Assembly: GCA_018812585.1 (NCBI GenBank)
Contig: JAHJDJ010000103.1
Location: 1 to 32,746, forward strand
Length of the DNA: 32,746 nt
From: a bacterium
GTDB lineage: Bacteria; Electryoneota; B3-LCP
Direction of reading: 5' to 3'
Below the pieces are notes generated by a model. It made no database searches. It had not been told where the DNA came from and saw only the letters and a list, made by a program, of their open reading frames with translations. A program made the position numbers and the translations under genes. How positions within the stretch are numbered: position 1 is the first letter of the stretch; each line of letters opens with the position of its first letter. Below are positions 16,417 to 26,803 of this stretch, in pieces.

Positions 16417-19400
16417 TATACAATCTATTCTGATACTGGGCAGCGGCCCGATTGTCATCGGTCAGGCGTGCGAATTCGATTATTCCGGCACTCAAGCCGT
16501 GAAAGCTTTGCAAGAAGAAGGTATTAGAGTCATTCTGGTCAACAGCAATCCGGCGACAATTATGACTGATCCGGCTTTGGCGGACGCTACTTATGTTGAG
16601 CCCCTCGAGACGGACGTCGTAGAACGAATCATCGCTATGGAAAAGCCGGATGCCATCCTGCCAACTATGGGCGGCCAAACCGGGTTAAACCTCGCCATGA
16701 ATCTGAATTCAGCGGGGATTTTAGAAAAATATGGCGTAAAGCTCTTAGGCGCATCCCCTGAAGCAATCGAATTGGCAGAAAACCGGGATCAGTTTATCAC
16801 TGCCATGCGCTGCATTGGATTGAATCTTCCCAAGGGTGGCTACGCACGGTCGCTGGATGAAGCGATGTCAATCGGAAATGAAACCGGGATGCCCGCCATC
16901 ATCAGACCTTCGTTTACTCTGGGGGGAGTCGGTGGATCGGTAGTTTTCAATCGCGAGGAATTTGAAGAGAGGGTACGCTGGGGGTTGTCGCGCAGCCCGG
17001 TCGGTGAAGTGCTGATCGAAGAAGCTCTGATCGGCTGGAAAGAATTCGAGCTGGAAGTGATGCGGGATTGTGCCGACCAATGCGTGGTAATTTGTTCCAT
17101 CGAAAACTTCGATCCTCTGGGGATCCATACCGGAGATTCTATCACCGTTGCTCCGCAACAGACGCTGACAGATAAAGAGTACCAGGTCATGCGGGATGCC
17201 GCTTTTGCTGTGATTCGTGAAGTTGGCGTTGAGACCGGGGGCAGCAATATCCAATTCGCTCTGAATCCGCAAAATGGCCACATGGTCATTATTGAGATGA
17301 ATCCCCGAGTCAGCCGGTCATCCGCTTTAGCGTCTAAAGCCACCGGTTTCCCCATCGCACGCATTGCTGCTAAGCTGGCTATCGGTTACCGCTTAGATGA
17401 ACTCTCTAATGCCATAACGAAGAAAACTCCAGCCTGCTTTGAACCAGCTCTGGATTATGTGGTCGTAAAAATCCCCCGCTGGACTTTCGAGAAGTTTCCG
17501 ACGGTGAACCAGACTCTGGGCAGCCAGATGAAATCAGTGGGCGAAGTGATGGCATTCGGTCGCTCATTTACTGAAGCTTTGCAGAAAGCTCTAAGAAGTT
17601 TGGAACAGGGACGCTGCGGATTGGGGAGCGATGGCCGCGATGTCCTCTCTTCCGATCTAATTGAACCACATATGATGCAGGAGTGGCGCACGACCATACG
17701 AAGGCTTTTAGCCACACCCAGACCTGAGACGATTTTTTACCTGCGACACGCGATCAAGATGGGAATTCCCATTGAAGAGATCTCCAGCATCACCGGGATT
17801 GACGCCTGGTTTCTGGACCAGATCAGTCTGATTGTCCAGACAGAAAAACAACTGCGAGCGCTGTCGCCCTACGGACGGAGTGATTTTACTTTTCTACGAA
17901 ATACCTTAAGCCCCGAGCTTCTGATTGCGGCAAAAAGTCACGGCTTTTCTGATGTCCAGTTGGCTTCAATTTTTAAATGCGATGAGGCGACCATTAGACG
18001 ACTCCGGGAAGCGCAGGATATTCAGCCCAAATTCCTGCCTGTCGATACTTGTGCGGCAGAATTTGAGGCGCATACCCCCTACTATTACTCATCTTATGAA
18101 AAGGGCAAGACGGAAAAAATCAGCAGCGGCAAGCCCCGTATTATTGTCTTGGGCAGTGGTCCGAACCGCATTGGCCAGGGGATCGAATTCGATTATTGCT
18201 GTGTCCATGCCTCGCTGACCCTGCGGGATGAAGGCTATGACAGCATCATGATCAATTGCAACCCTGAAACCGTTTCCACTGATTATGATATATCAAGCAG
18301 ACTCTATTTCGAACCGATCACGTTGGAAGACGTGCTGGAAATCTGCAAAGTGGAACAGCCAGATGGGATCGTAGTACAGTTTGGCGGACAGACGCCCCTG
18401 AAAATCGCCAGCGCTCTGCAGCATCATCAAGTAAAAATCCTGGGCACCAGCCCAGATAGCATCGCCGTAGCAGAAGACCGCGAAAAGTTCGGAGCTTTAC
18501 TGAATTCTCTAGGAATTCCACATCCGGACTATGGCATCGCTTATAATTTTACCGAAGTGGAAGCCATCGCGGACCGCATCGGTTACCCGGTACTGGTGCG
18601 GCCCAGTTTTGTCCTGGGTGGTCGAGCGATGGAGATCGTTTATGATCAGGCGGGATTGGCCGTCTATTTGCGGGATTCAGCCGGTGAAGTCACGCCGGAG
18701 CACCCGGTGCTGATTGACCGTTATATCGAAGACGCATTCGAATTCGATCTTGACGCGGTCTCGGATGGTGATGATACAATCGTTTGTGGTATTATGCAGC
18801 ATATCGAAGAGGCTGGTATTCACAGCGGAGACAGCGCCTGCGTCCTCCCCCCCATCAAGTTGCCCGAAGATCAGCAAGAGCTGATGATTTCGTATGTGAA
18901 GACACTGGCATCTGCGCTGAAAGTAATCGGTTTAATGAACGCCCAGTTCGCACTTCGTGATGATCAACTTTACGTCCTGGAAGTGAATCCCCGTGCCAGC
19001 CGCACCATCCCGTTCGTATCGAAAGCAACAGGCGTCAACTGGGTGCAGGTTGCCACGCGCTGCATTGTGGGAAGAAGTCTATCAGATCAAGGTATCATCG
19101 AAAATCTCGCTACGAATCTGTATGCGGTTAAAGAAGTGGTTTTCCCCTTTAGCCGTTTTGAAGGGATCAATCCTTTCCTCGGACCAGAGATGCGTTCAAC
19201 CGGTGAAGTCATGGGAATCGCCGATACCTTCAGCGAAGCCTATTCCAAAGCGCTATATGCATCAGGGACCTACCTGCCCACAGGCGGTAACGTCTTCATC
19301 TCGGTCAACCAGCGCGATAAAGAAAGGGTGCTGCCTCTGGCACAATGCCTGGTCAGGTTAGGATTTAAGATAGTAGCGACGAGGAATACACAAACCTATC

Positions 19401-19693
19401 TGCAAGAGCATGGCTGCACAGCAGATTTCGTTTACAAAGTCAATGAGGGACGTCCTAACATCGTGGACTTGATGAAGAATGGCGAGATCCAACTGCTGAT
19501 CAACACACCTCTGGGGCAGGAGTCATATTATGATGAGCGCTTTGTTGGCGAAACAGCTTACCGCCTGGGATTGCCGTTGATCACCACCCTGTCTGCGGCT
19601 GAGGCAGCGATTGGCGCCATTGACGCGATAGGACGAAAACCGTTGCAACCACGGAAGCTGCAGTCGATCAAAACGCGTTTCAGCTCAGGTTAA
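16400..19693 (+). CDS. carB: Carbamoyl-phosphate synthase large subunit
   Basis: This 1097-aa subunit makes carbamoyl phosphate from bicarbonate, ammonia and two ATP. The family's internal duplication is complete: the N-half begins [20 protein letters not shown] (carboxyphosphate site, ATP-grasp to about 400), a helical oligomerisation region follows (about 420-560), and the C-half begins [20 protein letters not shown] (carbamate site, ATP-grasp to about 940). The C-terminal MGS-type allosteric domain (about 955-1085) keeps DKERV, the KVNEGRPN segment and LLINTPLG, the positions that bind UMP/IMP in E. coli, so nucleotide feedback is plausible. Length is slightly above E. coli CarB (1073 aa). 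AGGA lies about 9 nt before ATG 16400, inside carA. The TAA stop overlaps the stop codon of the convergent RND pump gene, leaving no room for a terminator outside the coding regions. Confidence 0.98.
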   Translation: MPKRNDIQSILILGSGPIVIGQACEFDYSGTQAVKALQEEGIRVILVNSNPATIMTDPALADATYVEPLETDVVERIIAMEKPDAILPTMGGQTGLNLAMNLNSAGILEKYGVKLLGASPEAIELAENRDQFITAMRCIGLNLPKGGYARSLDEAMSIGNETGMPAIIRPSFTLGGVGGSVVFNREEFEERVRWGLSRSPVGEVLIEEALIGWKEFELEVMRDCADQCVVICSIENFDPLGIHTGDSITVAPQQTLTDKEYQVMRDAAFAVIREVGVETGGSNIQFALNPQNGHMVIIEMNPRVSRSSALASKATGFPIARIAAKLAIGYRLDELSNAITKKTPACFEPALDYVVVKIPRWTFEKFPTVNQTLGSQMKSVGEVMAFGRSFTEALQKALRSLEQGRCGLGSDGRDVLSSDLIEPHMMQEWRTTIRRLLATPRPETIFYLRHAIKMGIPIEEISSITGIDAWFLDQISLIVQTEKQLRALSPYGRSDFTFLRNTLSPELLIAAKSHGFSDVQLASIFKCDEATIRRLREAQDIQPKFLPVDTCAAEFEAHTPYYYSSYEKGKTEKISSGKPRIIVLGSGPNRIGQGIEFDYCCVHASLTLRDEGYDSIMINCNPETVSTDYDISSRLYFEPITLEDVLEICKVEQPDGIVVQFGGQTPLKIASALQHHQVKILGTSPDSIAVAEDREKFGALLNSLGIPHPDYGIAYNFTEVEAIADRIGYPVLVRPSFVLGGRAMEIVYDQAGLAVYLRDSAGEVTPEHPVLIDRYIEDAFEFDLDAVSDGDDTIVCGIMQHIEEAGIHSGDSACVLPPIKLPEDQQELMISYVKTLASALKVIGLMNAQFALRDDQLYVLEVNPRASRTIPFVSKATGVNWVQVATRCIVGRSLSDQGIIENLATNLYAVKEVVFPFSRFEGINPFLGPEMRSTGEVMGIADTFSEAYSKALYASGTYLPTGGNVFISVNQRDKERVLPLAQCLVRLGFKIVATRNTQTYLQEHGCTADFVYKVNEGRPNIVDLMKNGEIQLLINTPLGQESYYDERFVGETAYRLGLPLITTLSAAEAAIGAIDAIGRKPLQPRKLQSIKTRFSSG

Positions 19694-22600
19694 TCAGCTA
19701 CGCCCCATTTCTTCTCAATGACCTTATAGAGCAGAGGCAGTAAATATAATGTCAGCGCTGTCGATGTAAAAAGGCCTCCCACAACAACGGTAGCCAACGG
19801 ACGTTGAACCTCAGATCCAAGTCCTCCTGAGAAAAGCAGCGGAACCAGTCCGATCATAGTTGTCATCGCAGTCATCAGAACTGGACGCATCCGCAGTATC
19901 GAACCCTCCATAACAACCTGATCCAAGGGTAATCCTCTCTTCTTCAAGTCGTTAAAATAACTGACCATTACCACTCCATTCAGAACTGCAATTCCGAAGA
20001 GCGCAATAAAACCCACCGATGCCGGCACGGAGAGGTACTGACCCGAAATAAACAACGCCAGCACTCCGCCAATCAGGGCAAACGGTATATTGGCATAAAT
20101 CAAGAGCGCATGACGTATGGAACCAAACGCCGAATAGAGCAGCAGGAAGATTAGAAACAGCGTTATTGGGACGATAATCCCGAGGCGAGCCATGGCGCGC
20201 TGCTGATTTTTAAATTGACCGCCATACTCGATGAAATAACCTGAGGGTAGATCCAGATTTGCAGATAGTTGATGTTGGATATCTGACACTACGCCGCCCA
20301 GATCGCGTCCCTCGATGTTTGCCTGTACAACGACGCGGCGCTGATTCTTCTCGCGATTGATCTGAATAGGCCCGATCTCCTCGCGGATTTCAGCGACACT
20401 GGAGATGGGTATCAGCTTTCCTTCCGGTGTATTAATCATCAACTGACTGATTTTCTCCACATCCTTACGGTAAGGCTCATCGAGACGCACAAATATTCCG
20501 AACCTCCTGACGTTTTCATAAACCTGCCCAATCACTTCACCCCCAATACCCAATTCCACCATTTCCATCACATCATCGACATTGAGCCCATAGCGTGAGG
20601 CTTTTGGCACATCGACCTCCACCACAATCTGGGGCTGTCCGAAAGATTGTTCCACGGAAAGATCAGTGATGCCTTCTACCGCTGACATCAGCGCTTTGAT
20701 CTCTTCGCCTTTCTGCCGCAGGATGGTCATATCATCGCCATAGACTTTGACGGCCAATTCTGCTTTAACGCCGGAGAGCAATTCGTCGAACTCATTCTGA
20801 ATCGGTTGAGCGATGTGGAACTGTAACCCGGGATATGATTCCAGGTCTATCCGGAGGTCTGCAATCAGATCTTGTTTATCCCTGCCGCCTGACCATTGGC
20901 CGTAAGGTTTAAGTCCGACCATGATTTCGGCAGTATTCACGGGATGAGGGTGGGAACCTGCCTCCGGGCGGCCAATACGAATCAGCACATATGTCACTTC
21001 GGCATGTTGGGCGACTTTATCCTGCATCAAGGCCATGATGCGGGTCATCTCTTCCAGCGAGGTCGATGGGGCTCCGACGACCTGCACCTGGATAGACCCC
21101 TCCTCCAACGTGGGAATAAATTCCGTTCCTAAGTTAGGTATCAACATCAGACTGATCAGCAGAGCTAACAGAGCTGCAATCACTACCATACGACCCTTGT
21201 TAAGAACACGCTGCAATGAGCGCTCGTATAGCCTCTTCAACAGCGTAACAAAACGGCTGTCTTTTGCCTTTATGTTTCGATTTAACAGAAGTGAGGCAAG
21301 CAGCGGCGCTAATGTGAAAGTAAACACCATGGAACCGATCAGCGCGAAGGTCAGAGTCGAAGCCATGGGACTGAACATCTTCCCTTCTACCCCCTGCAAG
21401 GTAAACAGCGGCAGAAAAACCACGATGATGATCAGTGTGGCAAAAGCGATGGGGCGGGCTACCTCTTTTGAGGCGCGGCCAATCAGCTCTATGAATGATT
21501 CATCATGGTTGTCTGTCGAGAGATGCCTCCAAATATTATCCACAATAACCACGGAGCCGTCCACCATCATTCCGATGGCAATCGCTAAACCCCCCAGGGA
21601 CATGAGGTTGGCAGACAAGCCTGTAATTTTCATCAAGAGAAACGCGACTAGAACTGAAATCGGGAAGGATGCAATTACTACTATGGCGCTTCTGATATTT
21701 CCCAGGAACAGCAGCAGTACCAGGATTACCAGAACTGCGCCGATCAGCAAGGCATTTTTCACCGTGCCAGTCGCCCGGGCGACCAGTTCTGCCTGTTCAT
21801 AATATGGCACCATGTAAACGCCTTCAGGTAAAGCACGCTGAATCTCCTCCACCTTGGCGTAAAGGTTGTCAATAACCTGACTGGTATTTTCGCCGTAAAG
21901 TTTTATGACAAGACCGATGACAACTTCACCAACTCCCTGTTTCAAGACGACGCCGCGACGAATTTCCGGACCGATCTCAACACGCGCCACGTCAGCTAAG
22001 GTGATCACCGTACCAGAAGATTCCTTAACTTTTATAGCAGCTAATTGATCAACGTCCTTCACCAGACCGGATCCGCGAATCAGATATTCCATGCGGCCGC
22101 GCACAACAAACTGTCCACCCACGTTGCGATTATTTGATTCGATGGCATCTACAATATCATCCATGGTCAACTGGTAAGCGATCAACTGGAGCGGATTGAC
22201 ATGCACCTGATATTGCAGAACATTTCCACCCATGGAAAGAACGTCTGTCACGCCGGGAACTGTCCTCAGTTGATATTTTATCACCCAGTCATTTAGTGTT
22301 CGCAGATAGATATCTAAGGGCACTCCGTCCGTGTCAACTGTGGAATCGGCTTCCAGGTAGTACATGAAGACGATTCCCAAACCAGACGAAATCGGCCCCA
22401 AACCCGGCGGTTCATGCATGTCAGGGAGATCAGCCAGCGCAGCATTTAACCGCTCAGCTACCAGTTGCCTGGCAAAGTATATGTCGGTATCGTCTTCGAA
22501 ATAGACGTAAACGACTGCCATACCGAAAGCCGACGTGGACCTGACGTCCGTTACGTCCGGCAGGCCGTTCATGGCGGCTTCAATCGGAAATGTGATCAGC

Positions 22601-22788
22601 CGCTCCACCTCTTCGGCAGCTAAGCCGTGAGCTTCTGCAAAGACCGGCACCATAACCGGTGAAATGTCGGGAAATGCGTCTACTGGAATCTGCTGATAGG
22701 ACCAGATACCTGATCCGACCAATGCGATAGCGAAAATTCCGATGAGTACGCGCTGTTTCAGTGAGAGATCTATGATTCTGGATAACAT
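19690..22788 (-). CDS. Heavy-metal efflux RND pump, CusA/CzcA family
   Basis: This 1032-aa inner-membrane proton antiporter should expel metal ions through a tripartite complex with the adaptor and TolC-family protein encoded upstream. It starts [13 protein letters not shown] followed by TM1, then the family motif [16 protein letters not shown]. The TM4 stretch reads [15 protein letters not shown]. Compared with CzcA (DFG...VDG...VEN) the first Asp is absent, the second is kept and the Glu is Asp. The Met residues that bind Cu(I)/Ag(I) in CusA are not seen at the aligned positions (FDELLSGVK and RYGLNVDD instead of the Met forms), which favours a divalent ion such as Zn, Co, Ni or Cd. The metal therefore stays uncertain. 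The gene follows the adaptor by 12 bp and its stop overlaps the carB stop by 4 bp. Confidence 0.95.
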   Translation of the reverse strand: MLSRIIDLSLKQRVLIGIFAIALVGSGIWSYQQIPVDAFPDISPVMVPVFAEAHGLAAEEVERLITFPIEAAMNGLPDVTDVRSTSAFGMAVVYVYFEDDTDIYFARQLVAERLNAALADLPDMHEPPGLGPISSGLGIVFMYYLEADSTVDTDGVPLDIYLRTLNDWVIKYQLRTVPGVTDVLSMGGNVLQYQVHVNPLQLIAYQLTMDDIVDAIESNNRNVGGQFVVRGRMEYLIRGSGLVKDVDQLAAIKVKESSGTVITLADVARVEIGPEIRRGVVLKQGVGEVVIGLVIKLYGENTSQVIDNLYAKVEEIQRALPEGVYMVPYYEQAELVARATGTVKNALLIGAVLVILVLLLFLGNIRSAIVVIASFPISVLVAFLLMKITGLSANLMSLGGLAIAIGMMVDGSVVIVDNIWRHLSTDNHDESFIELIGRASKEVARPIAFATLIIIVVFLPLFTLQGVEGKMFSPMASTLTFALIGSMVFTFTLAPLLASLLLNRNIKAKDSRFVTLLKRLYERSLQRVLNKGRMVVIAALLALLISLMLIPNLGTEFIPTLEEGSIQVQVVGAPSTSLEEMTRIMALMQDKVAQHAEVTYVLIRIGRPEAGSHPHPVNTAEIMVGLKPYGQWSGGRDKQDLIADLRIDLESYPGLQFHIAQPIQNEFDELLSGVKAELAVKVYGDDMTILRQKGEEIKALMSAVEGITDLSVEQSFGQPQIVVEVDVPKASRYGLNVDDVMEMVELGIGGEVIGQVYENVRRFGIFVRLDEPYRKDVEKISQLMINTPEGKLIPISSVAEIREEIGPIQINREKNQRRVVVQANIEGRDLGGVVSDIQHQLSANLDLPSGYFIEYGGQFKNQQRAMARLGIIVPITLFLIFLLLYSAFGSIRHALLIYANIPFALIGGVLALFISGQYLSVPASVGFIALFGIAVLNGVVMVSYFNDLKKRGLPLDQVVMEGSILRMRPVLMTAMTTMIGLVPLLFSGGLGSEVQRPLATVVVGGLFTSTALTLYLLPLLYKVIEKKWGVAD

Positions 22789-22800
22789 GGCAAGTTTCCG

Positions 22801-24099
22801 TTAATGAACGCATCCGGGACTGAATTGTCCCTTTAATGACTCTGATTGGATAGCAAAAGCACCGGATTGAACTACAATCATCCCCTTTTCGAGACCTCCG
22901 AGAACTTCGACCCAGCCATCCATTCTCCGACCGGTCGTGATTTCTCGCGATACGAATTCGTGAGGAGCTGACTGGACATATACTAAATTGTCACCGTGTT
23001 CATCTTGAAGCACTGATTCCAGCGGTACAGCCAGGACGTATTCCGCTTTCCCGATGAATATTTCAGCCGAAACAAAAGCGTTCGGCACAAAACTGTCACC
23101 CGCGTTCTGCAACGTTACATAGGCCGCTGCGGTTCTGGTATCAGGATTAATTTTGCTGGCAACACGATCGATACTTCCATTAATTTCACCATGCACCTGA
23201 TGCAGAAGAGAGATGGTAGCTCTCGCGCCGGGATACAGGCTGGATAGGTAGCGTTCGGGAATCTCTACCTTGACCCGCAGCCGATTCAGATCGACGATAT
23301 GAAAAAGATCAGCATCGGGTTCAACATACATACCGACTCGCGCAGTGCGCTCTACCACAGAACCATCTACCGGGCTGCTAAGCATAATAAGACCCGACGG
23401 GCAATCCAAACCAGTTAAGTCGCTGAGATCTTCACAGACCAGAGAAATAGCTTTCAGAGTTCTCTCTGCAGCTATAAAGGTAGCTTCAGCGGACTTCAAT
23501 CGGGAATCAATCTCCTGAAGTTCCTTTTGGGACCCGATGCCTTCCTCAACCAACATTTGTTGCCTTGAAAGATCGGATTGAAGATATTCCAATTCCGCTT
23601 TTGCGTTGATGAAGGCAGATTCCGCTTCCCAAGCGACGGGCGACTCTATCGCACATAACGGCTGACCTGCGGTAACCTGATCTCCGAGATCCGCGAAAAA
23701 CTGGACCACTCGACCTTCGATCAGACTGCCGATGATCGCCTCGCCATCAGGGTGCGGTTCCACGCTCCCTGTCAGAGCAATGGTCTCACTGAGTGTCCGC
23801 AATTCTACAGACGCCATCGTAATTCCTGCCGCAGTCAGCGCTTCCGGTTCCAAGTGAACGACGCCCTCTTCTTCAGCTTCGTGATCATGCCCAGCATGTT
23901 CATCAATCAACTCCGGCGCGCTTTCAGTGGCATGGTCATGTCCTGCATGTTCATCGATTGGAGTCGTCTCGACTTCCTCTGAGTGATCATGCCCGGACTG
24001 TTGCTGCGCTTGTGTATATTGATAACCACTTACGAAGATGATCACTGCCAGCGAGATTAGTGGCAACGCCAGTAATATTCCTTTTGTACTTCTCTTCAT
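22801..24099 (-). CDS. RND efflux periplasmic adaptor (CusB/CzcB family) with His-rich N-terminus
   Basis: This 432-aa membrane-fusion protein links the RND pump to the outer-membrane channel. An N-terminal membrane anchor/signal (about 8-25) is followed by a His/Asp/Glu-rich stretch (37-73) holding three HDH groups, two of them in exact DEHAGHDH repeats; this is a likely metal-binding segment, as in CzcB-type adaptors. Then come the biotinyl/lipoyl-like half motifs (GRVVQFFADLGDQVTAGQPL, about 128-147), an alpha-helical hairpin (about 155-225, with LVEEGIGSQKELQEIDSRL), the second lipoyl half (SSPVDGSVVERTARVGMYV) and beta-barrel and membrane-proximal domains to the end. It ends in GCVH. AAGG lies upstream of ATG 24099. 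It sits 95 bp after the small Cys-cluster gene and 12 bp before the pump gene. Confidence 0.93.
   Translation of the reverse strand: MKRSTKGILLALPLISLAVIIFVSGYQYTQAQQQSGHDHSEEVETTPIDEHAGHDHATESAPELIDEHAGHDHEAEEEGVVHLEPEALTAAGITMASVELRTLSETIALTGSVEPHPDGEAIIGSLIEGRVVQFFADLGDQVTAGQPLCAIESPVAWEAESAFINAKAELEYLQSDLSRQQMLVEEGIGSQKELQEIDSRLKSAEATFIAAERTLKAISLVCEDLSDLTGLDCPSGLIMLSSPVDGSVVERTARVGMYVEPDADLFHIVDLNRLRVKVEIPERYLSSLYPGARATISLLHQVHGEINGSIDRVASKINPDTRTAAAYVTLQNAGDSFVPNAFVSAEIFIGKAEYVLAVPLESVLQDEHGDNLVYVQSAPHEFVSREITTGRRMDGWVEVLGGLEKGMIVVQSGAFAIQSESLKGQFSPGCVH
23881..23991 (-). repeat. In-frame His-rich repeat coding segment of the efflux adaptor
   Basis: This part of the adaptor gene encodes residues 37-73, including two identical DEHAGHDH units (49-56 and 66-73) 51 bp apart, plus an earlier GHDH. 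The DNA copies differ mainly at third codon positions, so the protein repeat appears conserved by selection rather than being a fresh duplication. A role in binding metal is inferred from the His spacing. Confidence 0.7.
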
Positions 24100-24194
24100 G
24101 ACTTCTGCCTTTTCTTAAATCAATTCACATACTTAAAATTAACCACCTGGTTTGAAATCCATTGCGAAATGATTAATGAGATATGATTATCAGA

Positions 24195-24848
24195 CTATTC
24201 TTTTCCTAAAGGTAAATTCAGTGCCAATGAGGCCGCCGGTGTACTGCTTTCTACCATTAGAAATGATACGGTCAGCCAATCAACGGGTATCCAGGAGACG
24301 CCCTCGTGGAAGGAGCGGCCGTCATAACTGGCAAAGATACTGTATTTTTCAGAGATACTAGTGGTAGCGCTTGCCAGGAAATAGGCTTGGTCAAAATCCG
24401 GTAAAAGCGTTGCAATTCCCCCGGATAGTCGTAAAGCAAAATTTTCTGAAAATTCCCATGATTTCGTAGCCTGGCAGTATCCTGACTGATCACTCCCGCC
24501 AATCTGCACGCTGCCGATGCCTGCAATGATACCAGGCCGCCAATTTGATTCTTTCTCCGTAATCGGCTGAACTCGTACGCTCCAAAGCAACTCTTCAGCT
24601 TCGACCGCAAAACCTACTCCGGCATCAATCCATTTGAAAATTCCATAACGTACGTTGAATACCGCTTTTTCATCATCAGATTCTGGGATTGCTAATCCGG
24701 ATATCATCAGTGAGTTCTGGGCAAGCAACGCGCCTTCTGTATTTCCTGAACATACCGGACAGGAAGGTCCACATTCCTGCGCCTGGCTCGTGCCGATTGC
24801 CAGCATTGCAAGAATGGAGGAGAAAACAAACCATTTCATAATTCTCAT
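24195..24848 (-). CDS. Small exported protein with a Cys cluster, unknown function, in metal efflux operon
   Basis: This 217-aa protein was not recognised as a named family. It has a signal peptide (MRIMKWFVFSSILAMLAIG ... SQA), and directly after it ECGPSCPVCSGN, a CxxxCxxC cluster that could bind a soft metal. The rest consists of amphipathic strands (VRYGIFKWIDAGVGFAVE, RLSGGIATLLPDF, KYSIFASYDGRSF) typical of a small outer-membrane beta barrel. ATG 24848 is chosen because AAGGAG lies 5 nt upstream. An earlier ATG at 24878 overlaps the TolC-family stop as ATGA and would add ten residues before the signal peptide. Its place between channel and adaptor genes suggests a role in the same metal response, perhaps as sensor or accessory channel. 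That role is inference. Confidence 0.8.
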   Translation of the reverse strand: MRIMKWFVFSSILAMLAIGTSQAQECGPSCPVCSGNTEGALLAQNSLMISGLAIPESDDEKAVFNVRYGIFKWIDAGVGFAVEAEELLWSVRVQPITEKESNWRPGIIAGIGSVQIGGSDQSGYCQATKSWEFSENFALRLSGGIATLLPDFDQAYFLASATTSISEKYSIFASYDGRSFHEGVSWIPVDWLTVSFLMVESSTPAASLALNLPLGKE

Positions 24849-24874
24849 GAGTACTCCTTGCTTCGTTTCATTTA

Positions 24875-26122
24875 TCATGGTGCATTTTCTGTCGATGCAA
24901 TCGATTTACCTAAGAGCCTATCTATTTCACTGCTAATGCGATAAAGTTCAACTTCCGATTCCAGATGCTCTAATCGGATCCTATTAAAATTACCCAACGC
25001 CTGCAAGACTTCGAGATAGGTCGCTTCGCCTAACGAATAGGATTTCTCGGCTAACTGCGCCGTTTCTCTGGCTAAGGGTATCAATTGCTCATTATAAATC
25101 TGATGCATTTCATTTGCCGCCTGATAGCTTTCCTCGGCTTCGTTCCATTGCGATGCAAAATCGATCTCAAATGCTCTCAGCTCATTCTCCATTATACGCT
25201 TTTGAGCGCGGGTGGTCTGGATCTCACCTCTGCCACCCCACCAGAACCAGAGAGGAACTGAAAACCCAACTTCGATTCCCCAGAAATTAGAATTCTCCTC
25301 AACGGGGATATCCTGCTGAAAATAGGCGAGTTCTAACTCCGGCAGCCACCCTGTTAAGGCAATCAGATTTTCATACTTTGCAGCACGGATTTCAGCCTGC
25401 AGTTCTTGCGCCTCAGGATTTGAGGCGAAAGAATCTAACTCATGTGAATTAAGTATTTCCCCCATGGACGTCAAAGGCGATGATAGAACAGCACTCTGAA
25501 CGTCAATACCTGCCAGATTCTGCAGATTCTTCATTGACACGGCTGCGTCCCTTTTGGCTGCATCAAAATCGTTCTTTGCCAGGATCGCTTCCACTCTGGC
25601 GCTACGGGCTTCTAAAACGCTTGCTTCTCCCAGTTCCTGCATGCGTTCAATCTTGCTGGCGTAGGATTCCAGATGATGGGCGTTTTCCTCCTGAATCTTT
25701 ACCCGGTTCTGGGCTGACCAGGCAGCGAGGTAAGCCAAACGAACCTCCCTTTCCAGATCCAGCAGATGGGCAACTGATTCTGCTCGAGCCCGGTCCACAA
25801 CAGCGTTTTGTATACCGGAATTCCAAAGGATATGTAAAGGAAAATCAAGCTCCTGGCTGATGGTGAGGCGCCTCTCTTCATAGTCCTGCAGCGCTGATCC
25901 TTCAGCAATCCCTTCATATTCCAGTGCAATTACAGGAGAAGAAAAAGATAATCCGGAAAGCCTGCTCCCTTCCGCTGCCGAGACAGTTGCGTCAGCAATT
26001 TCTGCATCCGGGTGATGAGTCAGTGCATGATGGATTATCTCGTGAATTGTTATGTCACCGGCTGATACTAATTTTACCGATAAAGCAAATACCAATCCCA
26101 ACCGAGATAGATACTTAACCAT
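24875..26122 (-). CDS. TolC-family outer-membrane efflux protein (CusC/CzcC-like)
   Basis: This 415-aa protein has a signal peptide (about 1-21, LVSA|G) and two repeats of the outer-membrane efflux protein fold: an N-half with ITIHEIIHHALTHHPDAEIA and long helices (ARSARVEAILAKNDFDAAKR), and a C-half with WLPELELAYF, GIEVGFSVPLWFWWGGRGEI and helices ending AEKSYSLGEATYLEVLQALG. It would form the trimeric channel that opens the RND pump to the outside. GAGG lies 6 nt before ATG 26122. The gene follows the small Cys/His-rich gene by 120 bp. The HH/HxxH residues near the N-terminus (IIHHALTHHPD) are notable but also common in this family. Confidence 0.93.
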   Translation of the reverse strand: MVKYLSRLGLVFALSVKLVSAGDITIHEIIHHALTHHPDAEIADATVSAAEGSRLSGLSFSSPVIALEYEGIAEGSALQDYEERRLTISQELDFPLHILWNSGIQNAVVDRARAESVAHLLDLEREVRLAYLAAWSAQNRVKIQEENAHHLESYASKIERMQELGEASVLEARSARVEAILAKNDFDAAKRDAAVSMKNLQNLAGIDVQSAVLSSPLTSMGEILNSHELDSFASNPEAQELQAEIRAAKYENLIALTGWLPELELAYFQQDIPVEENSNFWGIEVGFSVPLWFWWGGRGEIQTTRAQKRIMENELRAFEIDFASQWNEAEESYQAANEMHQIYNEQLIPLARETAQLAEKSYSLGEATYLEVLQALGNFNRIRLEHLESEVELYRISSEIDRLLGKSIASTENAP

Positions 26123-26242
26123 AGGAATCCTCGAAGGTCAATTTGAGTTAAACCGGATAGAGCTCTGAGACAACAGCACACCACCTAAGACACCTTAATG
26201 CTGTCAGTGGGTCGTCAGATTAGAGCGAACGGATGTTACCGA

Positions 26243-26596
26243 TTAGATAGTGTCGGGTCTCGGAGGGCGGTCGATGCCGTCCAATTCGGGGGAATCGGGC
26301 AGCAATTCGGGAGTGGGAAAAGGCAGCAAAGAAGGTTGATCGATCTGCCCGATGGAATGATGATCCAGGATGGTTACAAAGGAAGACCACATACAGCAGT
26401 GCTGTCCGCAATCCTCCGCTTCATCAGAATGAGGTTCAGTCGGTCCATTGTGGTCGTGCGCAATGGGGAAGTCTTCTGTGAGATTGGAACAGGGATGTAT
26501 CAAATCATGGAGCTGATTTACGGAAAGTCCCGAAAATCCAATAATCAATATAATCAGGAAGGTAGTAGTTTTACCAGTCAGCATCCAGGTGGTCAC
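26243..26596 (-). CDS. Small exported Cys/His-rich protein at the head of the metal efflux operon
   Basis: This 117-aa protein starts with a hydrophobic signal or anchor (about 11-26, TTFLIILIIGFSGLSV) and then has many potential metal ligands: HDLIHPC, AHDHN, EPHSDE, EDCGQHCCMW and LDHH, followed by a Pro-rich tail (PSLLPFPTPELLPDSPEL). The pattern recalls the small periplasmic proteins that often lead copper or zinc efflux operons in FCB bacteria, but I cannot name a family with certainty. The start is GTG 26596, or ATG 26584 four codons later; neither has a clear ribosome site, and an in-frame stop lies upstream. It points the same way as the TolC, adaptor and pump genes. A longer plus-strand frame covers the same DNA but looks like a shadow. 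Suggested role is periplasmic metal binding or sensing. Confidence 0.65.
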   Translation of the reverse strand: MTTWMLTGKTTTFLIILIIGFSGLSVNQLHDLIHPCSNLTEDFPIAHDHNGPTEPHSDEAEDCGQHCCMWSSFVTILDHHSIGQIDQPSLLPFPTPELLPDSPELDGIDRPPRPDTI

Positions 26597-26748
26597 TGTT
26601 TTAGTTGGTTGATGAATTCCTGTTTCGGGGATTTCGCGTCTCTTGACTTACTTAATCTACGAAAAAGAAGTTCCATTGATTTGAAGTCTTGTTAGATTAT
26701 TAGCAGAATCTTTAATTAATAAGACCGAGTATATTACAGTACCCCATT

Positions 26749-26776
26749 CATATATATTGAGTCTCAACTATGTCAA
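26749..26776 (-). promoter_or_regulatory. Promoter-like element with internal dyad upstream of the metal efflux operon
   Basis: On the minus strand a perfect TTGACA (26771-26776) is followed by candidate -10 hexamers TATATG (spacer 16, 26749-26754) or TATGAA (spacer 18, 26747-26752). The spacer contains the perfect dyad TTGAG-T-CTCAA (26757-26767), where a metal-responsive activator or repressor could bind. It would give a leader of about 145 nt before the small Cys/His-rich gene. No regulator gene lies nearby. Motif call only. Confidence 0.4.
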
Positions 26777-26803
26777 ATTTCTATCACTGGCATCTCTTTT
26801 CGC

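Noticed and set aside
24849-24878. Earlier ATG for the small Cys-cluster protein overlapping the TolC-family stop
   Set aside because: ATG 24848 has AAGGAG at 5 nt and a standard signal peptide; the earlier start adds a polar lead. ATGA coupling remains possible.
26123-26242. Gap before the TolC-family gene, examined for a terminator (GACAGCA/TGCTGT repeat)
   Set aside because: The possible stem has a 20-base loop and no T tract, so it is not called.
26198-26695. Plus-strand frame of 165 codons over the small Cys/His-rich gene
   Set aside because: The product is basic, lacks a signal or recognisable domain, faces against the operon and has no ribosome site; the minus frame has a signal sequence and metal-ligand pattern.
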